64,000 bases of DNA from CAXMST01 sp963700785 (GTDB lineage Bacteria > Actinomycetota > Thermoleophilia > Solirubrobacterales > 70-9): assembly GCA_963700785.1 (NCBI GenBank), contig CAVOYZ010000006.1, positions 62,001 to 126,000 of the forward strand, in the 5' to 3' direction. Shown one piece after another: positions 44,182-53,332 of this stretch (position 1 is its first letter; each line of letters begins with the position of its first letter). The notes beneath the pieces were generated by a model. It searched no databases and was not told the DNA's origin. It was given only the letters and a program-made list of their open reading frames with translations. Position numbers and translations under genes: made by a program.

Positions 44182-45396
44182 ATGACCCGGGCATCCGCGC
44201 CGACGAGCGTCGGGCAGCGCGACCTGGCGTTCGGGCAGCTCGCCTTCAATCACCTCGGCGGGCGTCCGATGCGCGACTGGTACAGACACGGGCTCGGCCT
44301 GCTGCCGAGCGGCGCGTCGCTGTTCGCCGGCCCACCGGCGACGAAGGTGAACGGCCTGCCCTTTCCCCTGTTCAGCGCGCGCTGGCTGATGGACGGGCGC
44401 GACTGGACTCAGATCGAGCTGTTTCGCTTCATCAGGCCGCGACCGAGACCTCGACGTGCCGACGAGACCGCGGCCGACCATGGGTACCGCCGCGCCGGCT
44501 TCCACGTGCGAGACCTCGACGCGACGCTGGCCCGGCTCGCGGATCTCGGCTCGCTCCCCGAGGGCCCGGTGCTCGGCGAGCCCGGCCGGCGACGAGCCTG
44601 CGTGCGCGATCCCGAGGGCAACTGGATCGAGCTGATGGAGGCGGACCCGCTTGCCGAGGCCGAGCCACCCAAGCGGCGGGCCGAGGTTCCGGCCACGCTC
44701 CGCTCGGTGACGATCTCGGTCGCCGACCTCGACCTCGCGGCCCGATCCTGGGCCGACGCGATCGGCCTCGAGGAGGCCGCCGTTGCGCTGCATTCGGCCG
44801 CGGACGAAGCGCTGTGGGGCCTTGCGGGCGCCGAGCGCCGGGCGCGGACCCTGGACGGGGGCGGTGTCCTGATCGAGCTGGTCGAGTACGAGCGGCCCCC
44901 GGGGCGACCGCTGCCGGCCGGGCACCGGATCTGCGATCAGGGAATCATGAACGTCGCCTTCGTGGCCCGCGATCGCGCCACGTTCGATCGCACCTTCGAG
45001 CGCTGGGTCGAGCACGGGCTGCGGCCGCGAAGCGGGACGCCGCTCGAGGTCGGGGTCTTCCGGGTCATGTACTTCGACCTGCCGTCCGGCGAGAACGTGG
45101 AGCTGCTGTACCCGCGACGCTGGGCCTGGCGGCTGACCGGCTTCGTGCCGACCCGAACGAGGAGCGCGAGCGAACCGAGGGTCCCAACGAACCCGCGACC
45201 GCTGAGCCGGGCGGGCTTCACGCCTCAGGATCGGGAGGCGAGCCGGCGGCGCCGCTCGGCCTCGACCTGCTCGCGGGTGTGGGCCTCGTCCACGGCCCGT
45301 TCGCGCTGCTCGGCGACCGCCTCCGCCCGCGCCCGCTCACCCTCGGGTCCGAGCGGCCTGCAGTCCAGATCCTCGAGCCGGTGCGCCGGCCCGTAG
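44182..45396 (+). CDS. Two-domain VOC (glyoxalase/dioxygenase superfamily) protein
   Basis: Two vicinal-oxygen-chelate modules are seen: residues about 12-155 (AFNHLGGRPMRDWYRHGLG to VRDPEGNWIELME) and about 170-320 (SVTISVADLDLAARSWADAIG to DLPSGENVELLYP). The family uses metal-bound paired beta-alpha-beta-beta-beta units for dioxygenases, isomerases or binding proteins. ATG 44182 has GAGG seven bases upstream. The natural end is near 45145 (RRWAWRLTGFVP), but the frame stays open to 45396, overlapping the convergent TrkA-C gene by 172 bases with low-complexity Arg/Ser residues. A missed indel near 45150 is likely. Confidence 0.65.
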   Translation: MTRASAPTSVGQRDLAFGQLAFNHLGGRPMRDWYRHGLGLLPSGASLFAGPPATKVNGLPFPLFSARWLMDGRDWTQIELFRFIRPRPRPRRADETAADHGYRRAGFHVRDLDATLARLADLGSLPEGPVLGEPGRRRACVRDPEGNWIELMEADPLAEAEPPKRRAEVPATLRSVTISVADLDLAARSWADAIGLEEAAVALHSAADEALWGLAGAERRARTLDGGGVLIELVEYERPPGRPLPAGHRICDQGIMNVAFVARDRATFDRTFERWVEHGLRPRSGTPLEVGVFRVMYFDLPSGENVELLYPRRWAWRLTGFVPTRTRSASEPRVPTNPRPLSRAGFTPQDREASRRRRSASTCSRVWASSTARSRCSATASARARSPSGPSGLQSRSSSRCAGP

Positions 45397-46025
45397 AGGA
45401 TCAGGGTGTCGCCGTCGTGGGCCCTCATCGCGAACGAGGGAGCGCCGATGAAGACCCCGTTCGGGCAGACGAGGCCGAGCACGGCGACGCCCTCCGAGCG
45501 CAGATCGAGCTCGCCCAGCGTCCGCCCGGCGATCCAGTCGTGGTCGTCGACCGCCAGCTCGGCAACGCCGTAGACGCCGCCGATGTGCAGCAGCTTGGCC
45601 AGGTCGCGATCGGTGAGGTCGGTCCAGCGGGCGAGCCCACGGCCGATCACGCGTGAGAGCAACCGGTCGACGTAGCGGCTGCGCGAGACCAGGAGCAGCA
45701 CGACGAGCGCGACGATCAGCAGGCCGAGTCGCTCCAGCGTCTGCTCCCGCCCGGCGTTGGCGAAGGAGAGGATCAGGGTGGCGACCGCGGTCACCAGGCC
45801 GGCGCTGCCGGTCAGCATCAGGATCATCGCGATCCGCCGGCGGATCGGATGGTTGACCACCGACTCCGCCTCGCTGGTCGTGAAGCCGACCCCGGTCAAG
45901 GCGCTGCGGGCCTGAAAGCGGGCGACGTCGCGGGACATGCCGGTCAGCATCAGCGCCGCGGTCGCGACCCGCGCGACGAGCAGCGAGACCAGGATGATCA
46001 CGACGATCGTCCCGAGCGCAAGCAT
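45225..46025 (-). CDS. Membrane protein with C-terminal TrkA-C (RCK_C) domain
   Basis: 266 residues: membrane helices at about 3-25, 65-90 and 98-115, then a soluble TrkA_C domain (DHDWIAGRTLGELDLRSEGVAVLGLVCPNGVFIGAPSFAMRAHDGDTLILYG) and a charged C-terminal helix. TrkA_C domains bind nucleotides such as c-di-AMP or other anions to gate ion transport. There is no pore motif, so it may be a regulator or partner of a transporter encoded elsewhere. ATG 46025 is preceded by TAGCGG and six bases. Relatives are annotated as potassium-uptake TrkA C-terminal proteins; function unproven. Confidence 0.8.
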   Translation of the reverse strand: MLALGTIVVIILVSLLVARVATAALMLTGMSRDVARFQARSALTGVGFTTSEAESVVNHPIRRRIAMILMLTGSAGLVTAVATLILSFANAGREQTLERLGLLIVALVVLLLVSRSRYVDRLLSRVIGRGLARWTDLTDRDLAKLLHIGGVYGVAELAVDDHDWIAGRTLGELDLRSEGVAVLGLVCPNGVFIGAPSFAMRAHDGDTLILYGPAHRLEDLDCRPLGPEGERARAEAVAEQRERAVDEAHTREQVEAERRRRLASRS

Positions 46026-46062
46026 GCCTAGCCGCTACCGATCGCGGAACCGCGACCCGCGC

Positions 46063-47819
46063 TCAGCCGGAGCCGGGGAGGGCGCCCGAGGCGCTGGCGA
46101 CGATCGCCGCTGCGCCGGACTTCTTCGCCGGCGACTTCTTCTTGCCCTTGACGCGGATCGAGCCGCGCATGAACGGGTGGATGCGACAGAAGTAGGTGTA
46201 GGTCTTGCCCGGCTTGGTCAGCGGCGGCGTCGTGTACTTGTTCGAACCGGTGGTCACCCCCGTGTTCCCCAGGCCGGTGCCGTAGCCGAGCTGGCCGGAG
46301 TCGAACTTGATCGGGCCGTCGGCGAGCGGATAGCCGATCCCCGAGCCGCGGTTACACGGCGCCTTGCACGAGGTGATGCTGTGCCAGGCCTGCTCCTGCT
46401 GCGACATCGAGGCGAGCGCGTCGGAGTTCGTGAAGCTGACGGTGCCGCCGGGCTTGACCACGGGCGGACGCATCAGGAACCTGGGGAAGCCGCGGCCGGC
46501 CGAGTAGCCGCCGTCGGAGTAGAGGAAGCTCTTGATGTCGATCCCGGAGGCCGGCACCTGCGCCACCGCTCGCCAGCTTCGCCGGGTTCGGGAGCTTCAG
46601 GTTCTTGCGGGCCTTCTTGTCGATGTTCTCCGGCAGCCGGCCGTGGGTGAGGATGCCGCCCGCCTTGTACATCTGCTTGACCGCGTCGCCGTCGTCGAAT
46701 GGATCCTTCGCCTTCGGATCGTTCTTCGGGGTCCAGGCGAGCGGGAGGATCCCCATCGACTCGTACCACGAGGCCTTCTTGACCTTGTAGGTGGTGTTGA
46801 TCGAGACCGTGTCCCCGGGCTTCAGCCTGACCCGCCAGTCGGGCCGGGTGGCCTGCATCGCGACATCCCAGCTGACCGCGCCGGCCGGCTCGTAGTACTT
46901 CGCCCTGGAGCGGAACAGCGGCCTGACCTCGGCGGGATCGTCGCCGTCGACGGATCCGGCGTCGGGGCCGTCGCGGGCCACCTGGAGATCGACTCGCAGG
47001 CCGCCGGGATGCAGATGCCCAGCGCCGAACACCAGGGTTGCGCCGGCGGCACCGACGGTCCACATCCGCGAGTTGCTGATCTTCGCGCGCTCCTCGTAGC
47101 CGGGCAGCGACGGGTCGGTCGGCACCTCATCGGGGAAGGTGTACTTGCCGTCGCCGTCGAGATCGAACCCCTTCTCGGCGTCGAAGACCGGGTAGACCTG
47201 GGGGAAGCCGGCGACATCCATCCAGCGGATGTTGATCGGCTTGATGTCGGTGCGGGCGGGGGTCGTCTCCGGGACCCAGTCGATCTCCCAGGTCATGTAG
47301 ACCTCACGGTCGTCCGAGGCGGTCAGGTTGTGGATCATCTGGTTGATCGTCCACTTGTCGCTGCCACCGACCTTGAAGCCGTAGCCCTTGGGCATCTTCG
47401 CGATCGTCTTCTCCTCGCCCGAGGCGAAGGTCGGGCCTCCGCCGGGCGCGATCCAGACGACGTGATGCAGGTGCAGGTCCCAGACGCTGGGGGTGACCAG
47501 CTTGCCCGAGGGCTTGATCTCGACCATGCTCGGCTTGAACCTGGTGACGTAGCCCTCGGCGGTCGAGCCCGGGGCGAAGACGCTGGTGCTGCCCGGGACC
47601 CTTGACCTTCTGCGCGTTCGGGCAGGTCTCGGTGCCCTTGAACTCGTTCAGGTTCTGGCCGGGATGGATCGGGATCGCGTCGGTCCGGCAGCTGTAGGTG
47701 GTCATCCCCGAGTAGCTGCTCTTCTTGAGGAACTTGTATCCAGCGCTCGCGGGCGCAGCGAACAACAGCACGCCAAAGGCGAGCAGCAACGTCCCCCTGA
47801 CCAAGACTCGACGATGCAC
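46063..47819 (-). CDS. Secreted protein with copper-site-like N-domain and C-terminal cupredoxin, two frameshifts
   Basis: Three overlapping frames join into one protein of about 580 residues. Frame 1 from GTG 47819 has a signal peptide and YKFLKKSSYSGMTTYSC. A one-base excess at about 47596 moves to frame 2 (STSVFAPGSTAEGYVTRF to NPAKLAS), with His-rich WDLHLHHVVWIAPGG and GAGHLHPGG. A second at about 46565 moves to frame 3, a plastocyanin-like domain (VKPGGTVSFTNSDA, QAWHSIT, YTYFCRIHPFMRGSIRV) with His, Cys, His and Met of a type 1 copper site. A role in extracellular redox or copper handling is inferred. AATAAT lies six bases before the GTG. Confidence 0.75.
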
Positions 47820-47923
47820 ACGGCCATTATTGCGAATCGATCGGCTTCGCGGATTCCGCCTCGGCCGGAACGCCCGAGGCCCCTTCCCACAGCGCGCCCA
47901 CGCACCGGACCTAGACTCCATGC

Positions 47924-48541
47924 ATGAGACGAGCCGGCGCCGTCGCAACGTTGGCGGCGGCGATCACCCTCGCGGCCCCGGCCGCGGCCGCCGCGGAACC
48001 GCCGGAGACCACGATCGTCGGCGGGCCGGAAGGCCCGACGGCCAACTCAGCGCCGAGCTTCAGCTTTCGCTCCGACCAGCCGGGATCGGGCTTCGAGTGC
48101 CGCCTCGACGGCGGTACCTGGACCCTGCGTACGCCGGGGCGGGTGCTCGCCCACCTGTTCGATCCACGCTGGGCGCCATGTAGGTCACCGACCTCCTACG
48201 CGCACGTCGACGACGGCGCCCATCTGTTCGAGGTGCGCGCGGTGAGCACCGCGGGCGAGCCTGACCCCAGCCCGGCCTCGCGCGGATTCGAGGTCGACAC
48301 CGGCGTTGCCGGCGGGCTCAGCGCGCGGGCGATCCAGCGCCAGGCCCGCGGAGGAGCCCAGGTGACGGTCGCCGCCGGTCGGGTCAGGCGGCTGACGATG
48401 CGCCCGGCCCGCAGATCGGAGGGGCGGCGAGTCGCCCTGGCGCTGCGTCGCGGTCGTCCGGGCCGGCGCGGTGGTGCGGGCGCGGCTGAGCGACTCGCTT
48501 GGCAGCTCCGGCGTCCGGCGGCTCGAGGTCGAGCTTCGCTA
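47924..48541 (+). CDS. Secreted Ig-like protein, probable frameshift near the 3' end
   Basis: Signal peptide (about 1-25), then one bacterial Ig-like module: ETTIVGGPEGPTANSAPSFSF, GSGFECRLDGGTW and DDGAHLFEVRAVSTAGEPDPSPAS, a repeat widespread in secreted actinobacterial proteins. After about 48400 the open frame becomes Arg-rich and would run antisense across the next two genes to 49018. A shift of one base continues as CVAVVRAGAVVRARLSDSLG and ends at TAG 48539-48541, giving a plausible end. TAGACT lies six bases before ATG 47924. The exact C-terminus is uncertain. Confidence 0.55.
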
Positions 48542-48587
48542 GCAACGGCGCCGATTTGCCGCGGGTCGGGCCGATACCGTTCGCTCC

Positions 48588-48785
48588 GTGCAGTTTCGAT
48601 TCGGAGGACCACTCGCGATGATGGCGGCCGGCGCGATCCTTTACTGGGCGACCGACTTCGACCTCTCCGGCATCGACATGAACACGGTCGGACTGATCCT
48701 GCTGATCGCCGGGATGGTCGCCCTGGTCTTCTCGCTGCGGATCGCGATCACCAACGCCCAGAGCCACCGCGAAGGCGGCCCCTAG
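48588..48785 (+). CDS. Small two-helix membrane protein, DUF6458-like
   Basis: 65 residues: two hydrophobic helices (about 5-20 and 33-52) separated by ATDFDLSGIDMNTVG, the DxxxxGIDxNTxG motif typical of this actinobacterial family. The C-terminus is short and polar. Start GTG 48588 follows TACCGT and seven bases (leaderless pattern). Function is unknown; it is a small inner-membrane protein with no partner visible next to it. Confidence 0.8.
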   Translation: MQFRFGGPLAMMAAGAILYWATDFDLSGIDMNTVGLILLIAGMVALVFSLRIAITNAQSHREGGP

Positions 48786-48810
48786 CCGCCGGCCCGGGCC
48801 CCGAGACGGA

Positions 48811-51026
48811 TCAGCGCTTGCTGAACGTCTTGTTTGCGAACGGCACGTATTCGCGGCAGGGCTGGCCGCGCAGGGCAGGACACGGCGGCAGCCCGGTCGC
48901 CGCCTCGAGGCCGGGCACGACCGGCAGCACCAGCCGCGACGGGAGCTTGCGCGAGTGCGCGATCGCGACCCACGGCCGGTTGTCCGGCTGGGCCTCGGCG
49001 AAAGCCCAGACCGGCTGATCGCCGCCCGGCGCCGAGACCGTCACCCGCAGGCGTGAGTCGCTGCGGTAGACGTGGCCCTCGTAGTAGAGGGGGATCCGCA
49101 CCTTGACCCAGCGCCCCTGCGGCAGCGTCTTTGCGTCGCGCTTGCGATAGGTCGGCGTCGGCTCGGTCAGCCTGCTCTTCTCACGGTCGATCTTGCGCGC
49201 CCCGGTCCGCAACCAGCCGCCCTGCACGAAGGTCTCGTCACCGTCCGGGCGGACCTCGCTGATCGTCGCCTGGAGGTCGACGTTGTCGGCCTTCGAGCGG
49301 ACCCAGACCTGCAGCTCCCCGGCCCCCAGCACCGCGGTATCGGAGCCGAGCGGACGGGTCATGTAGGAGAGGGCGCGACCCGGGACGCTCTGCGACCACT
49401 CGTAGGCGGGCGAGTCGGTCCAGAGTCCGTTCGTGCCCGAGCCGGTGTTGCCGGTGAAGTCGGTCGGCGGACGGGCGTCCGGGTCCCAGCGGAACTTCTC
49501 GGCGCCGCGCGCGCCGGGCCTGTTCTTGAGCTTGCCGTCGTCGCGCAGATACCACGAGGTCGGCTCGGCCTTGCCCGGCGGGAAGCGGTTGAACGAGCGC
49601 TCGAACGCGGGAACCGGCTTGAACGGCGCGCCGCCGGCGCCGTTGTCGAACAGGATCCGGACGCGCCGCTGAGCCTCGAAGGCGGCGAGCGCCGACTCGT
49701 AGTCGGGCTCCGCCTGGATCGGATCGTCGGGCAGGGTGACGCCGGAGACACCCATCACGGCCTGATACAGCGCCGGGGCGCCCGCCTTGACCACGGGCGA
49801 CGAGGTTCGGGCGCCGGTCGGCAACGTAGAGCTCGAGGAAGTCGAACCAGCGGTTGAAGCTCTCCGGGTCGAGCGAATCGGTGTGGACGCCGTTGGTGAA
49901 GGTGAACCACTTGCGATCGGTGCCGGTGAACTTCGGCACCAGCGCCGGACAGTGGCCGCCGGTCTGCTCGTCGGTCCACTGGCAGCCGAGGAACACCGGT
50001 ACCTCGATCTGATCGACGAAGGTGATCGGCGACAGCGGGTCGGCAACCTTTGCCCGGTAGTAGTTGTTGCGGCGGGTCTTGGCGATCAGGTCGACCGCCT
50101 CGGGATGCAGGTCCTGGTTCTGCTCGCAGACCTGATCGCCGTCCTGGATCCGCTTCCAGGCCCACTTCTGGCCGGTGGTCGGGCTCGCCGCCTGCGAGTC
50201 GTCGACGCGATCCTGCGCCCACCCGAGCGCGAAGCCGGTGTTCAGGATCCCGCCCGGATAGAGCGTCGTCAGGGTGTTGTCGATCACCGACAGCGGCGTG
50301 ATCGCCGCGAGGCTCGGCGGTTGGGTCGCGCCGACGAACAGCTGGCTGATGCCGCCATAGGAGACGCCGATCATGCCGACCTTGCCGCCGAGCACCCAGG
50401 GCTGGCGGGCGACCGTCTCGACCACGTCGTAGCCGTCGAGCGACTGCAGGGTCTCGAAGTAGTCGAAGGCACCGCCCGAGCAGCCCGTGCCGCGCATGTT
50501 GACGTCAACGACCGCATAGCCGAGCAGGCCGGCAACCGGTCCGATCCCGCTCTCGGGGCCGGCCGGGTCGGCGTAGCCGTAGCCGGAGTACTCGACGACC
50601 GTCGGATAGGGGCCGTCCTCGGCCGGTCCGGGAAGGTGGACGGTGAGGGCGAGCTTGGTCCCGTCCCTGGTCTTCACGATAGCCGTAGCCGCCCTCGGGA
50701 AGCGTCTGGTCGTAGATCGCCTTGCTCGGCGGCTTCGAGCGATCGGTGAGCACGCGGAAGCGGCTCGTCTCGGTGCCACCGGGCCGGATCACGGTGTAGC
50801 CGCCGCCCGGATCGAGCTTGCGGAAGACGATGCCGCCGAGCTCGCCGGCACGACGCGTCTTGACCAGCTCGCCACGGCGCATCAGGTCGAGCCGCTCGCC
50901 CGGGTTCGCCCCGGTCACCTGAACCTGCTCGACGCTACCGCGGGCGTTCACGGCCGGCAAGACGACGCCGGCGGATGCGGTCGGCACCCAGACCGCGAAC
51001 GCGGTGGCGAACACCACCAGCCACAT
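48811..51026 (-). CDS. Secreted CocE/NonD (X-Pro dipeptidyl-peptidase-like) hydrolase, two frameshifts
   Basis: About 735 residues when joined. ATG 51026 opens a signal peptide and a beta-sandwich region (to about 50690). The frame then shifts to one with RDGTKLALTVHLPG, VVEYSGYGY, VDVNMRGTGCSGG and IGVSYGGISQ (nucleophile Ser in GxSYGG), then NGVHTDSLDPESF. At about 49815 it shifts again to the C-terminal jelly roll (AGELQVWVRSKADNVDLQATISEV, WVKVRIPLYYEGHVYRSDSRLRV), ending at 48811. CocE-type enzymes hydrolyse esters, acyl groups or X-Pro peptides. Both breaks are probably single-base errors. Confidence 0.82.
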
Positions 51027-51161
51027 CGGCCACCTACCGCGAACCCTCAACCCTTGCCTCGCCTTCGTCAAGAAACTCTGCCTCCTCCGCGGCGGCCGCG
51101 CAGGCCGCCGCCGAAGCATACCTGCCGGTCCGCGCCACGCCTCCCGGTCGTGTGGCTCCGC

Positions 51162-52142
51162 TCAGCCGGGCTCGCCGGCGCCGGCGAGCAGCACCTCGCG
51201 CATCCGCTCGTTGCTGAGCTCGGCGGGCTCGGTCCGATCGATGAACTCGGTCAGGCTCCGGGAGAAGCGCCCGGGCTCGGTCACGTGGGGAAAGTGGCCG
51301 GCGGCCTCGAACACCTCGAGCGTGCTGCCCGGCATCTCCTCGTGCGCCCGCTCGCCATGTCTGGCGGGGATTATCGCGTCGTTGGCGCCCCAGATCAGCA
51401 TCGAGGGCACCGTCTCGGTCAGATAGAGCCGATCGCGGGCCGACACCCGCTGGCCCCGATGATCGATCACCGCCCGCATCGTGTGGATGAAGGCGTGGCG
51501 GGCCTCGGGGTCGGAGAGCGAGGCGTAGCCGCGGGCGACCTCGGCCTTGTCGGCCCCGATCCCGAGGCCGATGCCGTCGAGCAGGCGTCCGACCACCCGT
51601 CCGGCCTCGATCACCGAGTTGTGGGCGATCATCGGGATCACGATCTCCGAGCCGGGCAGCGAGGCCGCGCGGAGCGCGATCGACACCTCCTCGCCGAGCC
51701 CGCCGCTGCAGACCAGCACCAGGCGCTCGCAGTGCTCGGGGAACTGGTAGGCCATCTGCATCGCGATGCCGCCGCCGAGCGAGTGGCCGACGACGGTGGC
51801 GCGGAAGTGCCCGAGGGCTCCGAGCAGGTCGCGGATGCCGGAGGCGAAGGCGCCGAGCGAGTAGTCGCCGCGGGGCTTGGCCGAGAGGCCGTGGCCGAGC
51901 AGGTCGGGTGTGATCACCGTGAACCGCTCGGCGAGCAGCGGCAGAGCCGCGTCCCAGGTCTGCATGTTGCTGGTCACCCCGTGGATCAGGACCAGGACCG
52001 GGCCCTCGCCAACCTGCCGGTAGGTGACCCGATGGCCGTGGAGCCGGATCTCGGAGACGGGCACCTCGCCGAGCGGCGGCACTGGGAGGGGGTCTGGGCC
52101 GTCGCCGTTGCTGGAGTCCGGCTCGCTAAGGATTGCATTCAT
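51162..52142 (-). CDS. Alpha/beta-fold hydrolase
   Basis: 326 residues from ATG 52142: oxyanion-hole HGVTSN, nucleophile elbow VVGHSLGGG, acid IWGANDAIIP and base AAGHFPH make a complete Ser-Asp-His triad. No signal peptide, so cytosolic. Start choice: TATGAT (52155-52150) lies seven bases before ATG 52142 and contains the alternative ATG 52154, so the shorter form fits the leaderless pattern. TGACGA about 17 bases further up may be the -35. Similar to esterases, haloperoxidase-like and ring-cleavage product hydrolases; substrate unknown. Confidence 0.85.
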   Translation of the reverse strand: MNAILSEPDSSNGDGPDPLPVPPLGEVPVSEIRLHGHRVTYRQVGEGPVLVLIHGVTSNMQTWDAALPLLAERFTVITPDLLGHGLSAKPRGDYSLGAFASGIRDLLGALGHFRATVVGHSLGGGIAMQMAYQFPEHCERLVLVCSGGLGEEVSIALRAASLPGSEIVIPMIAHNSVIEAGRVVGRLLDGIGLGIGADKAEVARGYASLSDPEARHAFIHTMRAVIDHRGQRVSARDRLYLTETVPSMLIWGANDAIIPARHGERAHEEMPGSTLEVFEAAGHFPHVTEPGRFSRSLTEFIDRTEPAELSNERMREVLLAGAGEPG

Positions 52143-52175
52143 CGGTGCAATCATAGGGATCGGCGGGGACGCTCG

Positions 52176-53321
52176 TCAGCGGTTCCCTGGGGCCGGCGTT
52201 TGGTCGGCTTCGTCGGCTTCGGGGCCTCCCGGCCGCACCCGGTAGAGCTCGGTCCGGCCCTCGATGCCCTTCAGCCGCCGGGCGCCGGCGAACGACCAGC
52301 GGAAACCATTCCCAGCGGCCTCCCGGACGGCGCCGTCGCAGAGCACGCTCCCGGGCCGTGCGATCGCGCTCAGCCGGCTGGCGACGTTGACGGCGCGCCC
52401 GTAGAGGTCACCGGCACGGGGAACGGCGATGCCCCTCGCAACGCCGACTCGAAGCTCGGGTAGATCGGCCGTCCCGGCGACCGCCTCCTGGAGCCGGAGC
52501 GCGGCGCCGACCAGCGGCGCGGTCTCACGCGAGGCGAGCATCGCCGCGTCGCCGATCAGCTTGACCAGGCGTACCGGGGGCTCCGCGATCTCGGCCGCAA
52601 GCTCGGCGAGGCGTTCGCCGACCGCCCCGTACTCGTGCGGCTCGAGGCGCTCGCCGAGGCTGGTGAATCCGACCAGGTCGGCGAAGCAGACGCTGTACTC
52701 CCTCGCGCCCCGCACCTCGCCGGCTGCGATCTCGGCCGATCCGATCACCTCGCTCCGCAGTAGCTCGAGCTGATGCAGCTGGAAGGCGCGATCGAGGATC
52801 TCGTTCGCCATCGGAGTAAGGGTGCGGGCGGCCAGCGCAAACCTCAGAGCGACGTCGCGCTCGCCACCTCCGGCCCGAACCACCGACTCGGCGACGAGTT
52901 GCGAGACGGAGCGGGCCACCTGCGACATCGCCAGACCGATCACGCGGGCCGACTCCAGGATCCCGGCCTCGGGGAGCCCCGCTTCGAGGAACCCGCGCAC
53001 AAGCCGGGCGACCTCGAGGTCGTGGTCGGTGAGCACCCGCTCCCGCGGTCCCGGGACCCGCACGCCGAGCGCCCGCTGATAGCGCTCGAGGAACGCCGGC
53101 TCGACACCCGAGCGCAGACAGACCTCCGCCGCCGTGAACCGCGGCCCGGGCGGTGAGTAGACGCGTTCGACCGGCAGCATCGCGAGGCGGTCCTCGGCGA
53201 CGGCCGCCTTCAGCTCATCGAGCGGGACGCCGTCCGCGGCCAGCTCCGCGAGCAGGTGACGGCGGGCTTCACGAGCCTCGCCCTCGAGCCCCTCGAGCAG
53301 CCCCTCCGACTCGAAGTCCAC
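52176..53321 (-). CDS. Class III adenylate/guanylate cyclase with Ad_Cy_reg domain
   Basis: 381 residues. The N-terminal half (EGLLEGLEGEAREARRHLL, DRLAMLPVERVY, and a MerR-like FTAAEVCLRSGVEPAFLERYQRALG) matches the adenylate cyclase regulatory domain first described for pH-sensing Rv1264. The C-terminal catalytic domain has YSVCFADLVGFTSLGERLEP (metal Asp), VKLIGDAAML (second metal Asp) and GRAVNVASRLSA (transition-state Asn and Arg). Soluble, likely a dimer. It makes cAMP from ATP, perhaps in response to pH or lipids. The GTG 53321 start follows TAGCGA with eight bases. It is 11 bases downstream of the DUF3089 gene and may be co-transcribed. Confidence 0.87.
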   Translation of the reverse strand: MDFESEGLLEGLEGEAREARRHLLAELAADGVPLDELKAAVAEDRLAMLPVERVYSPPGPRFTAAEVCLRSGVEPAFLERYQRALGVRVPGPRERVLTDHDLEVARLVRGFLEAGLPEAGILESARVIGLAMSQVARSVSQLVAESVVRAGGGERDVALRFALAARTLTPMANEILDRAFQLHQLELLRSEVIGSAEIAAGEVRGAREYSVCFADLVGFTSLGERLEPHEYGAVGERLAELAAEIAEPPVRLVKLIGDAAMLASRETAPLVGAALRLQEAVAGTADLPELRVGVARGIAVPRAGDLYGRAVNVASRLSAIARPGSVLCDGAVREAAGNGFRWSFAGARRLKGIEGRTELYRVRPGGPEADEADQTPAPGNR

Positions 53322-53332
53322 GGGCCCGCTCG

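Noticed and set aside
44148..44186. Twelve-codon upstream ORF overlapping the VOC start
   Set aside because: It is too short to judge, and the VOC gene has its own GAGG ribosome site; no evidence of attenuation.
46063..47819. Programmed ribosomal frameshifting in the cupredoxin and other split genes
   Set aside because: There is no slippery heptamer or downstream structure in common, and breaks occur at random points in many unrelated genes.
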